Part shown: positions 54,291 to 62,168 of the stretch, in pieces | Position numbering within the stretch: the stretch's first letter is position 1 | How the letters are laid out: the number at the start of each line of letters is the position of its first letter | From: Oscillatoria acuminata PCC 6304 | GTDB taxonomy: Bacteria; Cyanobacteriota; Cyanobacteriia; Cyanobacteriales; Laspinemataceae | DNA length: 64,000 bases | Reading direction: 5' to 3' | Assembly (NCBI RefSeq): GCF_000317105.1 | Contig: NC_019693.1 | Coordinates: forward strand, 2,294,001 to 2,358,000 | The notes under the pieces: generated by a model | Database searches by the model: none | Told to the model about the DNA's origin: nothing | Seen by the model: only the letters and a program-made list of their open reading frames with translations | Program-made: the position numbers and the translations under genes

Positions 54291-55337
54291 TCAACCTAAA
54301 CCCTCCAGTCCAGGCCAATTGTCCATCGCCTCGGTGGATTGGACCAAATGCATTCCCGCTTCGGAAAATCGTGCAAATGCAGCATCAGCAGCATCGCTGA
54401 AGTCTACCACATTTGGAACCACGACGGGGGAAGTACAATCCTCCAACAGATAAACTGTTTGGGCTAATTTGGGGTCTCGTTGTTGGATATCCCGGAGGAG
54501 ATCATCGATAGTCCAAGCAACACAGTGACTTTTGGCTTGTCCGGCGATGATCAACCGATCAAATTCTAGTAATTTTTTGATTAAGGGGCTGTTCGGTTGG
54601 GCGATCGCCTTTCCTGCTTGGTCTAATAATACTTCCGGACGCAATGCCGAATAATTCTCCGTGAGGGGATGGTTTCCTTTCAGTTCAAATCCTGTGGCGG
54701 CATAGCGGGCCAAATTATGAAAAAATATCGCCTCTTCTACGGCAGAAACTAAGGCGTGCCCAATGCCGCCCAGCAAACTGTGATAGGGCCAAATAATTAG
54801 GGGATATTTCCCATCAATTTCCAGTTGTTTAACGTAGTGGTGAGCATACTGTTGGATTTGCTCAGGGTTGCGATCGCCCAAACTCTGAGCAACTGCTGGG
54901 TTCACCTTCCAAACCCCCTTTTCTACGTCACTTAAGGAAATTTGGGTTAAAGGAGGCGGATTCTCCCCGTTGCTATCTATCCAGAAGATGGGATGAAAAA
55001 TTTGCCCGGTGGTATGAGTATCCATCGTGGGGATGATTGTGGTAATTCGATGCAAATTTTGATAGATGAATTCACATAAGCGCTGGTTATCTTCCACGGC
55101 ACCGTTACCGCTGCGTCCCCCCACAAAGAGTTCAAAGTCAGGAATGCAAAATGTATTTTGAATGTCGATGGCTAAGAGGCAAATTTTAGGGGAGTCAGTA
55201 ATCGCCGGTGGAATGGGGTTAGTTTTGGCCCAAGTTTGAGCGTCCTGAGCAAGCTGCTGATAAGGGACTCGCCAAACTTGGCCCACTTTTGCGCGGTCAA
55301 AGTGCGGGGGAATGGGTAAGGTGCGGGTTGGGTTCAT
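54291..55337 (-). CDS. isochorismatase-fold cysteine hydrolase
   Basis: The 348-residue protein belongs to the cysteine hydrolase superfamily (nicotinamidase, isochorismatase). It shows LLAIDIQNTFCIPDFEL with the catalytic Asp, a central IIWPYHSLLGGIGHALVSAV, and LIIAGQAKSHCVAWTIDDL with the nucleophile Cys. It is longer than a standard nicotinamidase (~200), with an N-terminal extension of ~70 residues and an insertion, so the substrate is uncertain. The frame begins at 55388, but ATG 55337 with GGAG at spacing 6-7 is chosen. Standing alone, it has no pathway context. Confidence 0.8.
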   Translation of the reverse strand: MNPTRTLPIPPHFDRAKVGQVWRVPYQQLAQDAQTWAKTNPIPPAITDSPKICLLAIDIQNTFCIPDFELFVGGRSGNGAVEDNQRLCEFIYQNLHRITTIIPTMDTHTTGQIFHPIFWIDSNGENPPPLTQISLSDVEKGVWKVNPAVAQSLGDRNPEQIQQYAHHYVKQLEIDGKYPLIIWPYHSLLGGIGHALVSAVEEAIFFHNLARYAATGFELKGNHPLTENYSALRPEVLLDQAGKAIAQPNSPLIKKLLEFDRLIIAGQAKSHCVAWTIDDLLRDIQQRDPKLAQTVYLLEDCTSPVVVPNVVDFSDAADAAFARFSEAGMHLVQSTEAMDNWPGLEGLG

Positions 55338-55376
55338 GTGATCTCCATTCTGCTGACGGGGCGATCGCTGGGTTCC

Positions 55377-55436
55377 TAAAACCCGCACCCTGAAGGGTGG
55401 GGCTACACGGGCGAAGCCTGCCTTCGCAGGCTACTC
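55377..55436. repeat. CCCGCACCCTGAAGGG dispersed repeat, copy 2
   Basis: AACCCGCACCCTGAAGGGTG, GGGCTACACGGGCGAAGC and the CCTGCCTTCGCAGG hairpin are the inverted counterpart of the repeat at 46156-46219. It lies upstream of the isochorismatase gene. Confidence 0.65.
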
Positions 55437-55646
55437 GATTGAACCAACTGGGCGATCGCTGAATTTACTTTAACTGCATTGAACAGATCCGGTGAGAGGG
55501 TCTGCGACAAGGGAGGCGATCGCTGCTTTAGGGCCTTTGAATCTTCCCCAGCTTTTTTATTAAGTTTTATATTTTTTACTGATGGGTGTCACCCCCTTTG
55601 ACAAATACTAATATTTATGTATCTAGGTTCCCAGCGGGGAACCCTG

Positions 55647-56198
55647 ATGATTGGTGGCACTAATAAGGAACTAAAGAACGTGAAAGCAAGAAACCTGACA
55701 ATTGCGGTAGTGGTGCTAACCTTATGCTCTAGCTGTGCAAGCGATCGCGCACATCTGAAACACTTGCAGGAAAACAACCAATGTCAGGGGTGCAATCTAG
55801 TCGGTGCAAATCTCAAGGATCGGGTGTTGGGTGGGGCCAACCTCCGAGGGTCGAATCTAGATCGCGTCGATCTCAGCAGTTCTAATCTGTTTTTTGCGGA
55901 TCTCGAAAATGCCTCCCTAGAAGGCGCTCGCATCCATAGTGCCGTGCTATCTACAGCGAACTTAAAGGGTGCGAATCTCAGGAATGCCGATTTGAGTAGT
56001 GCTGATTTGAGCAGTGCAGATTTCAGCTATGCCGACCTCCGGGGGGCCAGCTTTGAGAATGCTGATGTGTCGAATGCCAATTTCTTTAATGCTCAATTAA
56101 GTGGGGCTAATTTTGAGGGTGCTAATCTCGAAAGCAGTAAAATGGAAGGGGCGATCGGATTTGTGTCGGATCCGGACATCATTACGGAGACCCATTAG
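55647..56198 (+). CDS. pentapeptide-repeat exported protein
   Basis: The ~183-residue protein has an N-terminal hydrophobic segment (LTIAVVVLTLCSSCAS), which could be a signal peptide or weak lipobox ending at Cys. About 20 tandem A(D/N)Lxx pentapeptides follow (GANLRGSNLDRVDLSSSNLF, ADLSSADLSSADFSYADLRG, ANFFNAQLSGANFEGANLES). These form a right-handed quadrilateral beta-helix. Cyanobacteria carry many such proteins of unknown function; several are in the thylakoid lumen. ATG 55647 preceded by GCGGGGAACCCTG is chosen over ATG 55617. Confidence 0.82.
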   Translation: MIGGTNKELKNVKARNLTIAVVVLTLCSSCASDRAHLKHLQENNQCQGCNLVGANLKDRVLGGANLRGSNLDRVDLSSSNLFFADLENASLEGARIHSAVLSTANLKGANLRNADLSSADLSSADFSYADLRGASFENADVSNANFFNAQLSGANFEGANLESSKMEGAIGFVSDPDIITETH

Positions 56199-56213
56199 AT
56201 AAATAACGGGTTC

Positions 56214-56257
56214 AGGAGATCGGGTTGAGGGGGTGACTCCAGCATCCCGATCTCCTT
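56214..56257 (+). terminator. hairpin after the pentapeptide gene
   Basis: An 11-bp stem (AGGAGATCGGG / CCCGATCTCCT) with a 21-nt loop lies 16 bases past the pentapeptide stop. It lacks a strong T-run, so the termination call is tentative. Confidence 0.5.
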
Positions 56258-56469
56258 GCTGTATTTGGGTCCTCACCTCAGAGGGAACCAGGGCGATCGC
56301 ACCAAGCTGAATATCCCCAATCCAAAATACGAGAAGCTGTGATTCTGCCAAAACAGCTTCTCGTCTGCTTTATTCACCAAAATCTGACGGAGGAGGCGAT
56401 CGCGAGCCTGGGATATGATTAACATCTAATTAGCATAAAATTAAAACGACTTTGTTCTCTATTCCGCTC

Positions 56470-56916
56470 ATGCCAGCCAAAAATTTTCTCACCCCCACCC
56501 AAAAAAAGAGCTTGCAAAATGCTGTCCGCCAGAGTGATTGCTCTCGGTTTCGCGAACACGCCCTGATTTTGTTATTGCAAAATGATGGTAAAACTTACGA
56601 AGAAATTGCCGAGTTTTTAGGCTGTTCTTACCGAACCGTCGCCTATTGGTGCGTGCACGGGGATCCAGACAATCTCGATAGTCTTCGAGATCGCCGGGAA
56701 CAGGGGAACTATCGCAAAGCGGATGAAACTTACATTCAGTTACTCTTAGAAGTCGTCAAAAAAAACCCCAGCCAATTTGGATATCCGGTGGAAGTCTGGA
56801 CCAGTCAACGATTAGCCGAACATTTAGCCCAGGTAACAGGAATTCAACTCAGCGGCACTCAATTAATCCGCATTCTCCGCAAGCATAAGATCCGCTTACC
56901 CATGAGTCGGGTCTAA
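56470..56916 (+). CDS. transposase-like helix-turn-helix protein, truncated IS630-type
   Basis: The ~148-residue protein has a homeodomain-like helix-turn-helix (KTYEEIAEFLGCSYRTVAYW) and a second winged motif (WTSQRLAEHLAQVTGIQLSG, TQLIRILRKHKIRLP). This matches the DNA-binding half of IS630-family transposases. The DDE catalytic half is missing and no frame downstream restores it. It is either a truncated transposase or a domesticated DNA-binding protein. The ATG at 56452 is rejected in favour of ATG 56470 (MPAKNFLTP). It sits beside duplicated DNA. Confidence 0.68.
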   Translation: MPAKNFLTPTQKKSLQNAVRQSDCSRFREHALILLLQNDGKTYEEIAEFLGCSYRTVAYWCVHGDPDNLDSLRDRREQGNYRKADETYIQLLLEVVKKNPSQFGYPVEVWTSQRLAEHLAQVTGIQLSGTQLIRILRKHKIRLPMSRV

Positions 56917-56980
56917 TTTTTTTTGGGCATAGCAATATCGTTTCAATCTCGGGAACCGCCTCCGATATTTTCAGTCCCCT

Positions 56981-57121
56981 ATGAGAGGCCGTCATTATTT
57001 TCAGAGTATTGTGACAGCAGCAAAGACCGGGACTCTCTTCAACAGTACCCAGCCTCTGCAAGATATCGGTCCGAAAGTGGCGATCGCCCTCACTGCCCTA
57101 TCCCAGTCAATCCGTCAGTAA
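56981..57121 (+). CDS. possible 46-residue small ORF
   Basis: ATG 56981 to TAA 57121 gives MRGRHYFQSIVTAAKTGTLF plus a hydrophobic-mixed tail (VAIALTALSQSIRQ). There is no clear ribosome binding site and no known family. It lies between the HTH gene and the duplicated arsA tail. It could be a chance frame. Confidence 0.25.
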   Translation: MRGRHYFQSIVTAAKTGTLFNSTQPLQDIGPKVAIALTALSQSIRQ

Positions 57122-57231
57122 TTTGGCTTAGATCAGATTAAGCCATTTGGCGGATGCTTTTTCATGGCTCCTGCAACCATAATGAAAACACGATCACCCT
57201 GAATTTGTTCGACACCCTGAGTGTTGCACCA

Positions 57232-57262
57232 CCCCCCAAGCCCTAGGGGGGTTTTTTGTTTT
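57232..57262 (+). terminator. terminator in repeat copy A
   Basis: CCCCCC (57232-57237) pairs with GGGGGG (57246-57251), followed by TTTTTTGTTTTT. It acts on plus-strand transcripts, for example from the HTH gene. Confidence 0.8.
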
Positions 57263-57308
57263 TGGATTCCCTAAAAGATGCTAGGTTTGACCTTCAGTTT
57301 CATTCGGG

Positions 57309-57402
57309 TTAAGTCGCTAACCAAGGATGCGTCACCCAATCCTGTTGACTCTGGATCTCTTCTGATTCTGCTGGCACAGTTTTTTGTCACTCTAAATTAA
57401 GC
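57309..57402 (-). pseudogene. arsA 3'-end remnant
   Basis: Read on the minus strand this is a decayed copy of the arsA C-terminus. LNLE, an in-frame TGA, then QKTVPAESEEIQSQQDWVTH and PWLAT-stop align with LNLGQQKTVTAVELEEIRSQ and the end of the intact gene. It shows that a second arsA-like tail existed here through a tandem duplication of 277 bp. The rest of the gene is missing. Confidence 0.72.
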
Positions 57403-57414
57403 CATGCAAAGTTA

Positions 57415-57691
57415 AGCCATTTAGCTGATGCTTTTTCCTGACTCCAGCAACCATAATAAAAACACGATCACCCTGAATTTGTTCGACACCCTGAGTGTTG
57501 CATGACCCCCCAAGCCCTAGGGGGGTTTTTTGTTTTTGAATTCCCTAAAAGATGCCCAGTTTAACCCCCAGTTTTATCCGGATTAAGTCACTTTGTGCTG
57601 ATGCGTCACAATATCCTGTTGACTCCGGATCTCTTCTAATTCAACTGCTGTCACTGTCTTTTGCTGACCTAAATTAAGCAACGCTTGAATA
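57415..57691. repeat. 277-bp direct repeat, copy B (overlaps intact arsA end)
   Basis: The second copy starts TTAAGCCATTTAGCTGATGC, includes the same terminator, and continues into the last ~110 bases of the intact arsA gene. Confidence 0.85.
57506..57537 (+). terminator. terminator in repeat copy B
   Basis: CCCCCC (57506-57511) pairs with GGGGGG (57520-57525) and is followed by TTTTTTGTTTTT. Same element as at 57232; it faces the end of arsA, which is convergent. Confidence 0.8.
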
Positions 57692-59415
57692 CCAACCGGC
57701 TCATCCACTTGCATCGGGACCAAGGCAAACCGTTGAGCATAGCTAGTTTTAACCGCCTCGATTTGAGCCAGTTCAAAGGCAGCACGCTGTTTTAATAGGG
57801 GAGATGAAGTCGTCGAAACAGTCAGGCTGTTATTAATCACCCATGCCCAAGGTTCAATTCCCGCCCGCCGTAAATCAGCTTGTAAATTAGCCGCTTCCAA
57901 GACTGGGGTGGTCTCGGCTAAGGTAACGACAATTACCTTCGTTTGGGCGGGGTCTTGCAAGCGCATCATCGGGGTGACTACGCGCACATTTTCCTGGGTA
58001 TGGCGGGTGACTTCCCGGTGATAGGCTCCGGTGGCATCCAGGAGTAATAGGGTATGTCCCGTGGGTGCGGTGTCCATGACGACGAATTTTTGACTCGACT
58101 CACGGATGATTCGGGAAAAGGCTTGGAATACGGCAATTTCTTCGGTGCAAGGCGATCGCAAGTCTTCTTCCAACATTGCTCGTCCTTGCTCATCCAGATT
58201 CTTACCTTTGGTTTCCAGAATATGCTGGCGATAGCGGGTGGTTTCTTGATGCGGATCGATGCGACTAACTTCTAAGTTGTCCATTGATCCGGCTAAGGTT
58301 TCACTCAGATGTGCTGCTGGATCTGAGGTGGTGAGATGCACGGAGTGTCCCTGTTTTGCTAAGGCGACGGCGATCGCGGCTGCCATTGTGGTTTTCCCCA
58401 CACCCCCTTTACCCATTGTCATAATCAACCCATGACCCGTGGTAGCAATTTCATCCACTAAGGTCGAAAGGTGCGGCAGGGTCACGGAGGGGGTGGAGTT
58501 ATCAAGGCTGTCCGTGGTGTCTTCCTCTCCATCGGAGAATAAACGGCTGAGGGCTTCAACTCCGACGAGATTTTGCGCCTTGAGGGGAAGTTGATCCAAC
58601 GGCAGATTCTGGAGCACAGAAGGCAAGTTGGCGATCGCCTTTTGTTCGCGCTGATAAAGGGCTGCGGCTAAAACATCATGACTCGCTTCCTTCTGCGGTA
58701 ATACCCCGTTAATCACCAAATGTTGTTGAGAAAACCCGATATCGGCTAACTCTTTATGAGTCCGCACAACTTCATCCAGGGTACTTTGCTGGGCGCGGGA
58801 AACGAGGACCAAGCGGGTGCGCTGGGGATCCGATAATACGCGGACTGCTTCCGTATAGCGATCGCGTTGCTTTTCTAACCCAGAGAGGGGTCCGAGACAG
58901 GATGCACCTTCGGGATTCTCTTGGATAAAACTACTCCAAGCACTGGGGAGTTCCAACAGCCGAATGGTATGTCCAGTGGGTGCGGTGTCAAAGATGATGT
59001 GCTCGTATTTGCCAATCAGACTCTCATCGGTGAGTAATTCGGTAAATTCATCAAATGCGGCAATTTCGGTGGTGCAGGCCCCGGATAAGCCTTCCTCGAT
59101 ACCTCTGACGACGGATTCGGGCAGGACTCCTCGCACGGGACCAACAATGCGATCGCGATACTGCTGGGCCGCCTGTTGTGGGTCGATTTCCAAGGCAGAT
59201 AACCCGGTTACTGTGGCAATATCAGTGATTGTATTTCCAATGGTTTGGCTAAAGACTTGTCCAATATTTGAAGCCGGATCGGTACTCACCAATAAGACTT
59301 TTTTGCCTTGTTTGGCTAAATGAATGGCTGTGGCACAGGAGAGTGAAGTTTTGCCGACTCCCCCTTTGCCGGTAAAAAATAAAAATGGGGGTGTATTTTG
59401 GAGAAAGCGCATCAT
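57583..59415 (-). CDS. arsA: ArsA arsenite-pump ATPase, fused two-domain form
   Basis: The ~610-residue protein has two P-loop domains, as in ArsA of arsenite efflux pumps. A1 has FFTGKGGVGKTSLSCATAIH and LLVSTDPASN; A2 has MTMGKGGVGKTTMAAAIAVA and TTSDPAAHL. FDTAPTGHTIRLL and MDTAPTGHTLLLL are the signal-transducing motifs, and Cys residues near the middle of each half (CTTEIAAF, CTEEIAVF) bind As(III). ArsA energises an ArsB/Acr3 channel. The ATG at 59433 is in frame, but ATG 59415 has GAGG eight bases upstream and is chosen. It follows arsD in the same direction; no pump gene is present. Confidence 0.92.
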   Translation of the reverse strand: MMRFLQNTPPFLFFTGKGGVGKTSLSCATAIHLAKQGKKVLLVSTDPASNIGQVFSQTIGNTITDIATVTGLSALEIDPQQAAQQYRDRIVGPVRGVLPESVVRGIEEGLSGACTTEIAAFDEFTELLTDESLIGKYEHIIFDTAPTGHTIRLLELPSAWSSFIQENPEGASCLGPLSGLEKQRDRYTEAVRVLSDPQRTRLVLVSRAQQSTLDEVVRTHKELADIGFSQQHLVINGVLPQKEASHDVLAAALYQREQKAIANLPSVLQNLPLDQLPLKAQNLVGVEALSRLFSDGEEDTTDSLDNSTPSVTLPHLSTLVDEIATTGHGLIMTMGKGGVGKTTMAAAIAVALAKQGHSVHLTTSDPAAHLSETLAGSMDNLEVSRIDPHQETTRYRQHILETKGKNLDEQGRAMLEEDLRSPCTEEIAVFQAFSRIIRESSQKFVVMDTAPTGHTLLLLDATGAYHREVTRHTQENVRVVTPMMRLQDPAQTKVIVVTLAETTPVLEAANLQADLRRAGIEPWAWVINNSLTVSTTSSPLLKQRAAFELAQIEAVKTSYAQRFALVPMQVDEPVGIQALLNLGQQKTVTAVELEEIRSQQDIVTHQHKVT

Positions 59416-59522
59416 CGAATTTTCCTCACGCATAAAATCTCAATTTTTTGAATTAGGTCGCCCTAATGTTCATAAAAATAGAGGGATATAAATTTGCAAT
59501 TAAAGTGCCATCAAAAACTTGG

Positions 59523-59546
59523 GATTCCCGCGCACAGGCGGGAATC
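59523..59546. repeat. hairpin between arsD and arsA
   Basis: GATTCCCGC (59523-59531) pairs with GCGGGAATC (59538-59546) around a 6-nt loop, eight bases past the arsD stop. No T-run follows on the minus strand, so it may attenuate or stabilise the transcript. Confidence 0.55.
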
Positions 59547-59554
59547 ACCATGAT

Positions 59555-59956
59555 TTAACAGCAGCTATTAGTTGGGATATTACTTGGGGTATTGCTCTTG
59601 GCACTGCCACAACATCCGCTGGATTGTTTTGGCGCAGATGCCACAGGTGCAGGGGTTACACCGGCTAAACGAGCTAATTCATCCCGGGTTGGATATCGTC
59701 CTGCTAGGGCAATTTCACCCTCTATCAGAATCAGCGGCAGTGCATCAGCCCCTGAACGTTCTAAAAAGTTTTTTACGGTGGGATTATTGGCAAATTCCAG
59801 GGGTTGTTGTCCGAGGTTATACCGCTGAATCTTTATCCCTTGTCCGGTCCCCCAATCCACGTTGGCGGCAAAGTCCACAAATTTCTGATCGACTTCGGGT
59901 CCACAAACACCCGTACTACAGCACATCGCAGGATCAAATACTTCAATGTTAGTCAT
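59555..59956 (-). CDS. arsD: ArsD arsenic metallochaperone
   Basis: The 133-residue protein delivers As(III) to ArsA and can act as a weak repressor. It shows MTNIEVFDPAMCCSTGVCGP with the vicinal Cys12-Cys13 and Cys18, the three metalloid ligands, a thioredoxin-like core (KIQRYNLGQQPLEFANNP then LPLILIEGEIALAGRYPTRD), and extra Cys pairs at 115-116 and 132-133 as in Escherichia ArsD. It lies between arsR and arsA. A sequence close to that before arsR (59968-59987) stands just upstream of its start. Confidence 0.93.
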   Translation of the reverse strand: MTNIEVFDPAMCCSTGVCGPEVDQKFVDFAANVDWGTGQGIKIQRYNLGQQPLEFANNPTVKNFLERSGADALPLILIEGEIALAGRYPTRDELARLAGVTPAPVASAPKQSSGCCGSAKSNTPSNIPTNSCC

Positions 59957-59967
59957 TTTGAGTTTCT

Positions 59968-59987
59968 ATGAAATATTGAAATAATGG
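59968..59987 (-). promoter_or_regulatory. candidate ArsR operator upstream of arsD
   Basis: ATGAAATATTGAAATAATGG lies 12 bases before the arsD start and differs at two or three places from the 19-nt site at 60428-60446 before arsR, at the same distance from the start codon. Confidence 0.5.
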
Positions 59988-60036
59988 GAAATAGAAAGTA
60001 AAAGCAGGCAGTTGAGTTCAGCTTCTGGGCGATCGC

Positions 60037-60414
60037 TTATGTTTTGGCTTCGGTGGAGGTGAGAGAGGGCGATCGGAAACAGGGATTAGAATCGAGTTCC
60101 CCGCTGGGTTGACTGGCACACTGTTCCAGTTCTCCCTGACAACACTCTTCAGTTAGATAGGTGATTAACCTAAACATCAGAGGCATATTGGCGCGATAGC
60201 GCAAAAAACGGCCTTCCTGTTCCACCCCAAGCAATTCAGCGTGAACCAACGCTTTGAGATGAAAAGAGAGATTAGAAGGCGGCACCTCCAGTTCAGAAGC
60301 AATTTGACCTGCCACCATTCCTGTGGATCCAGCCTTCACCAACATCCGGTAAATGTCTAAGCGGATGCCAGAAGACAAGGACTCAAAGATTTTTACAGCC
60401 GTTTTACTTTCCAT
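60037..60414 (-). CDS. arsR: ArsR-family arsenic-responsive repressor
   Basis: The 125-residue protein has a winged helix-turn-helix (GMVAGQIASELEVPPSNLSF, HLKALVHAELLGVEQEGRFL). Cysteines cluster at the C-terminal end (Cys91-Cys92 in EECCQG and Cys99 in LEQCAS, plus Cys112). This C-terminal Cys pair plus third Cys resembles the As(III)-site of Acidithiobacillus ArsR (C95, C96, C102) rather than the helix-4 site of plasmid R773 ArsR. It should repress its own and the arsDA promoters until As(III) binds. It starts at ATG 60414. Confidence 0.92.
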   Translation of the reverse strand: MESKTAVKIFESLSSGIRLDIYRMLVKAGSTGMVAGQIASELEVPPSNLSFHLKALVHAELLGVEQEGRFLRYRANMPLMFRLITYLTEECCQGELEQCASQPSGELDSNPCFRSPSLTSTEAKT

Positions 60415-60427
60415 ACTTCAACTATAG

Positions 60428-60446
60428 ATGAAATATGGAAATATGG
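60428..60446 (-). promoter_or_regulatory. candidate ArsR operator upstream of arsR
   Basis: ATGAAATATGGAAATATGG lies 14 bases before the arsR start. It contains two GAAATAT-type half-sites and closely resembles the site before arsD. Its position would block transcription or translation initiation of arsR. Confidence 0.5.
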
Positions 60447-60558
60447 CAAGCATCGGAACCATTAAATTGGGGGGACCCGAGGGCTTCGATGTTTGTGGTT
60501 ATACGGAATTTCGCAATACTGATAAGTCTAGAAAAACAACCGGCATCAAGCAGTATGT

Positions 60559-60610
60559 GTAGGGGCGCAATGCTTGCGCCCTCTATTGGGCGCAAGCATT
60601 GCGCCCCTAC
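60559..60610. repeat. perfect palindromic dispersed element
   Basis: Arms of 23 bp (GTAGGGGCGCAATGCTTGCG then CCC, and inverse) surround a 6-nt loop CTCTATT-like. GTAGGGGCG-type palindromes are common dispersed elements in cyanobacterial genomes. No coding function. Confidence 0.75.
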
Positions 60611-60976
60611 AATCCGTTTTTATAGACCTTTAAATACCGTATGGAGTATTAATTAGAGAACTAGCGCCCACAATGCCGGAGACCCCTAAAAAAACAATAC
60701 CTCCCAACTTGATGCTGGAGAGGTGATGTTTTTCGCAAATTCCGGGCCGCTGATCAGCTTGCTTCGGAATGATTGCTGAACCCTGATGGCAGACGCCTAT
60801 TTGACTCGATAATTGTAGATGCAACCTTTTTCAAAGAGCTTCTTTGTGGTGAAGTTCTTTAGGTTAACTCATTAATACATATCTTTTTCCAAGGTGGAAG
60901 ATGGACCGCACCCCCAGGGGGTGTCACCCCACAGTTGAAGCGGTGGGGGCTGAGATCGCCATGAACTCTAGAAAAT
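60611..60976. other. intergenic region between ars locus and metF
   Basis: About 370 bases. A 64-codon minus-strand frame at 60630-60824 begins with TTG, has no ribosome binding site and is not accepted. It carries GC-rich stretches but nothing identifiable. Confidence 0.4.
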
Positions 60977-60981
60977 AAAAA

Positions 60982-61007
60982 GCCTCGGGCAGGGTCTGCC
61001 CAGAGGC
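60982..61007 (-). terminator. intrinsic terminator of metF
   Basis: GCCTCGGGCAG pairs with CTGCCC-A-GAGGC (one-base bulge). On the minus strand it is followed by TTTTTATTTT. It lies 34 bases past the metF stop. Confidence 0.85.
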
Positions 61008-61040
61008 GTCTGTATCAGGGTGCATCTATAGTTGAGGTGT

Positions 61041-62024
61041 TCAGGTTGTGGGAGTGGAGATCCGGATAACCTCAGGGCGATCGCCCAGAGTTTGGGAATC
61101 CATTGACATGGGTTCTGAGGAGAGGGGTGGAATGCCAGCTAAATCGAGGATTTCCGGAATCAAATCTTCCCGTTTCACCGCCATCAGATGCACCCCTTGA
61201 CAGAGGGACCTTGCCATTTGCACCTGTTCAGCCGCGATCGCCACCCCTTCGCGTAAAGGGTCCTTTGCCTTTGCCAAGCGATCGATAATATGTTGGGGAA
61301 TATCCACCCCAGGCACACAACGATTAATAAATTCCGCATTTTTAGCCGATTTCAGCAGAAAAATCCCGACTAAAATCGGTTTACCGCAGCCTTTAGCAAT
61401 TTCATTCATAAACTTGTCCAGCTTGTCAAAATCGCAGACAAGCTGACTTTGAAAAAACTCTGCACCCGCTTCTAATTTTTTCTCAAACCGACTTTTTAAC
61501 CCGGACCAACTTTTCGACTGCGGATCCACGGCAGCACCCGCAAACAAGTCTGTGGGACTATCGGTTAGGGGTTTATCATTGATATCAAAGCCTTGATTCA
61601 ATTTGGCGATCGCCTTGAGCAAACGCACCGATTCCATATCAAAAACCGACTTCGCCTTGGGATGATCTCCAGCTTTTACCGGGTCCCCGGTGAGGGCCAA
61701 AACATTCTGAATTCCCAACGCATTCGCACCCAGGAGGTCCGCCTGCAACCCTATGGAGTTGCGATCGCGACAAGCAATCTGATAAATCGGCTCAATTCCC
61801 TGGTGCAACAAAATCGTTGATGCCGCTAACGATGACATCCGCAAAACAGCCCGAGATCCATCGGTAACATTCACCGCATGAACTCTATTTTTTAAACCAT
61901 TTGCCATTGTAATCATGTGGGCTGCATTACCCCCTTTCGGTGGCATAACCTCAGCCGTCATCAAAAATTCACCGTCTCTAACAGCCTGACGGAAGCGAGA
62001 TAGAGAGTTTTGGGGTTGTTTCAT
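61041..62024 (-). CDS. metF: methylenetetrahydrofolate reductase
   Basis: The 327-residue flavoprotein reduces 5,10-methylenetetrahydrofolate to 5-methyl-THF for methionine synthesis. It shows MTAEVMPPKGGN, VNVTDGSRAVLRMSSLA, CRDRNSIGLQADLLGANALG, VLALTGDPVKAGDHPKAKSV (flavin and folate contacts), and GIFLLKSAKNAEFINRCVPG. It lacks the C-terminal regulatory half of eukaryotic enzymes, as bacterial MetF does. Start ATG at 62024. The gap to trpS (144 bases) contains G-rich repeats rather than an operon link. Confidence 0.9.
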   Translation of the reverse strand: MKQPQNSLSRFRQAVRDGEFLMTAEVMPPKGGNAAHMITMANGLKNRVHAVNVTDGSRAVLRMSSLAASTILLHQGIEPIYQIACRDRNSIGLQADLLGANALGIQNVLALTGDPVKAGDHPKAKSVFDMESVRLLKAIAKLNQGFDINDKPLTDSPTDLFAGAAVDPQSKSWSGLKSRFEKKLEAGAEFFQSQLVCDFDKLDKFMNEIAKGCGKPILVGIFLLKSAKNAEFINRCVPGVDIPQHIIDRLAKAKDPLREGVAIAAEQVQMARSLCQGVHLMAVKREDLIPEILDLAGIPPLSSEPMSMDSQTLGDRPEVIRISTPTT

Positions 62025-62168
62025 AGATAGGGGATGGGGGAGAGGGGGGAGATGGGGGAGAGGGGGGAGTTTGTAGTAACGACTTCAGTCGTTATCTTCT
62101 TGTTCGATTTAAAGGTAAAAAGAGAATCACCTGCAAATCAGCCAGGGTAAAGACTTCATCCCGAATCC

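Larger units (their letters stand above)
57138..57414. repeat. 277-bp direct repeat, copy A (decayed arsA tail)
   Basis: The block begins TTAAGCCATTTGGCGGATGC and repeats, with ~15-20% differences, the block at 57415-57691 (offset 277). It contains a terminator hairpin and the relic of an arsA 3' end. Confidence 0.85.

Noticed and set aside
60630-60824. 64-codon frame with a hydrophobic tail near the ars locus
   Set aside because: TTG start without ribosome binding site; the hydrophobic end matches no small photosystem protein I know.
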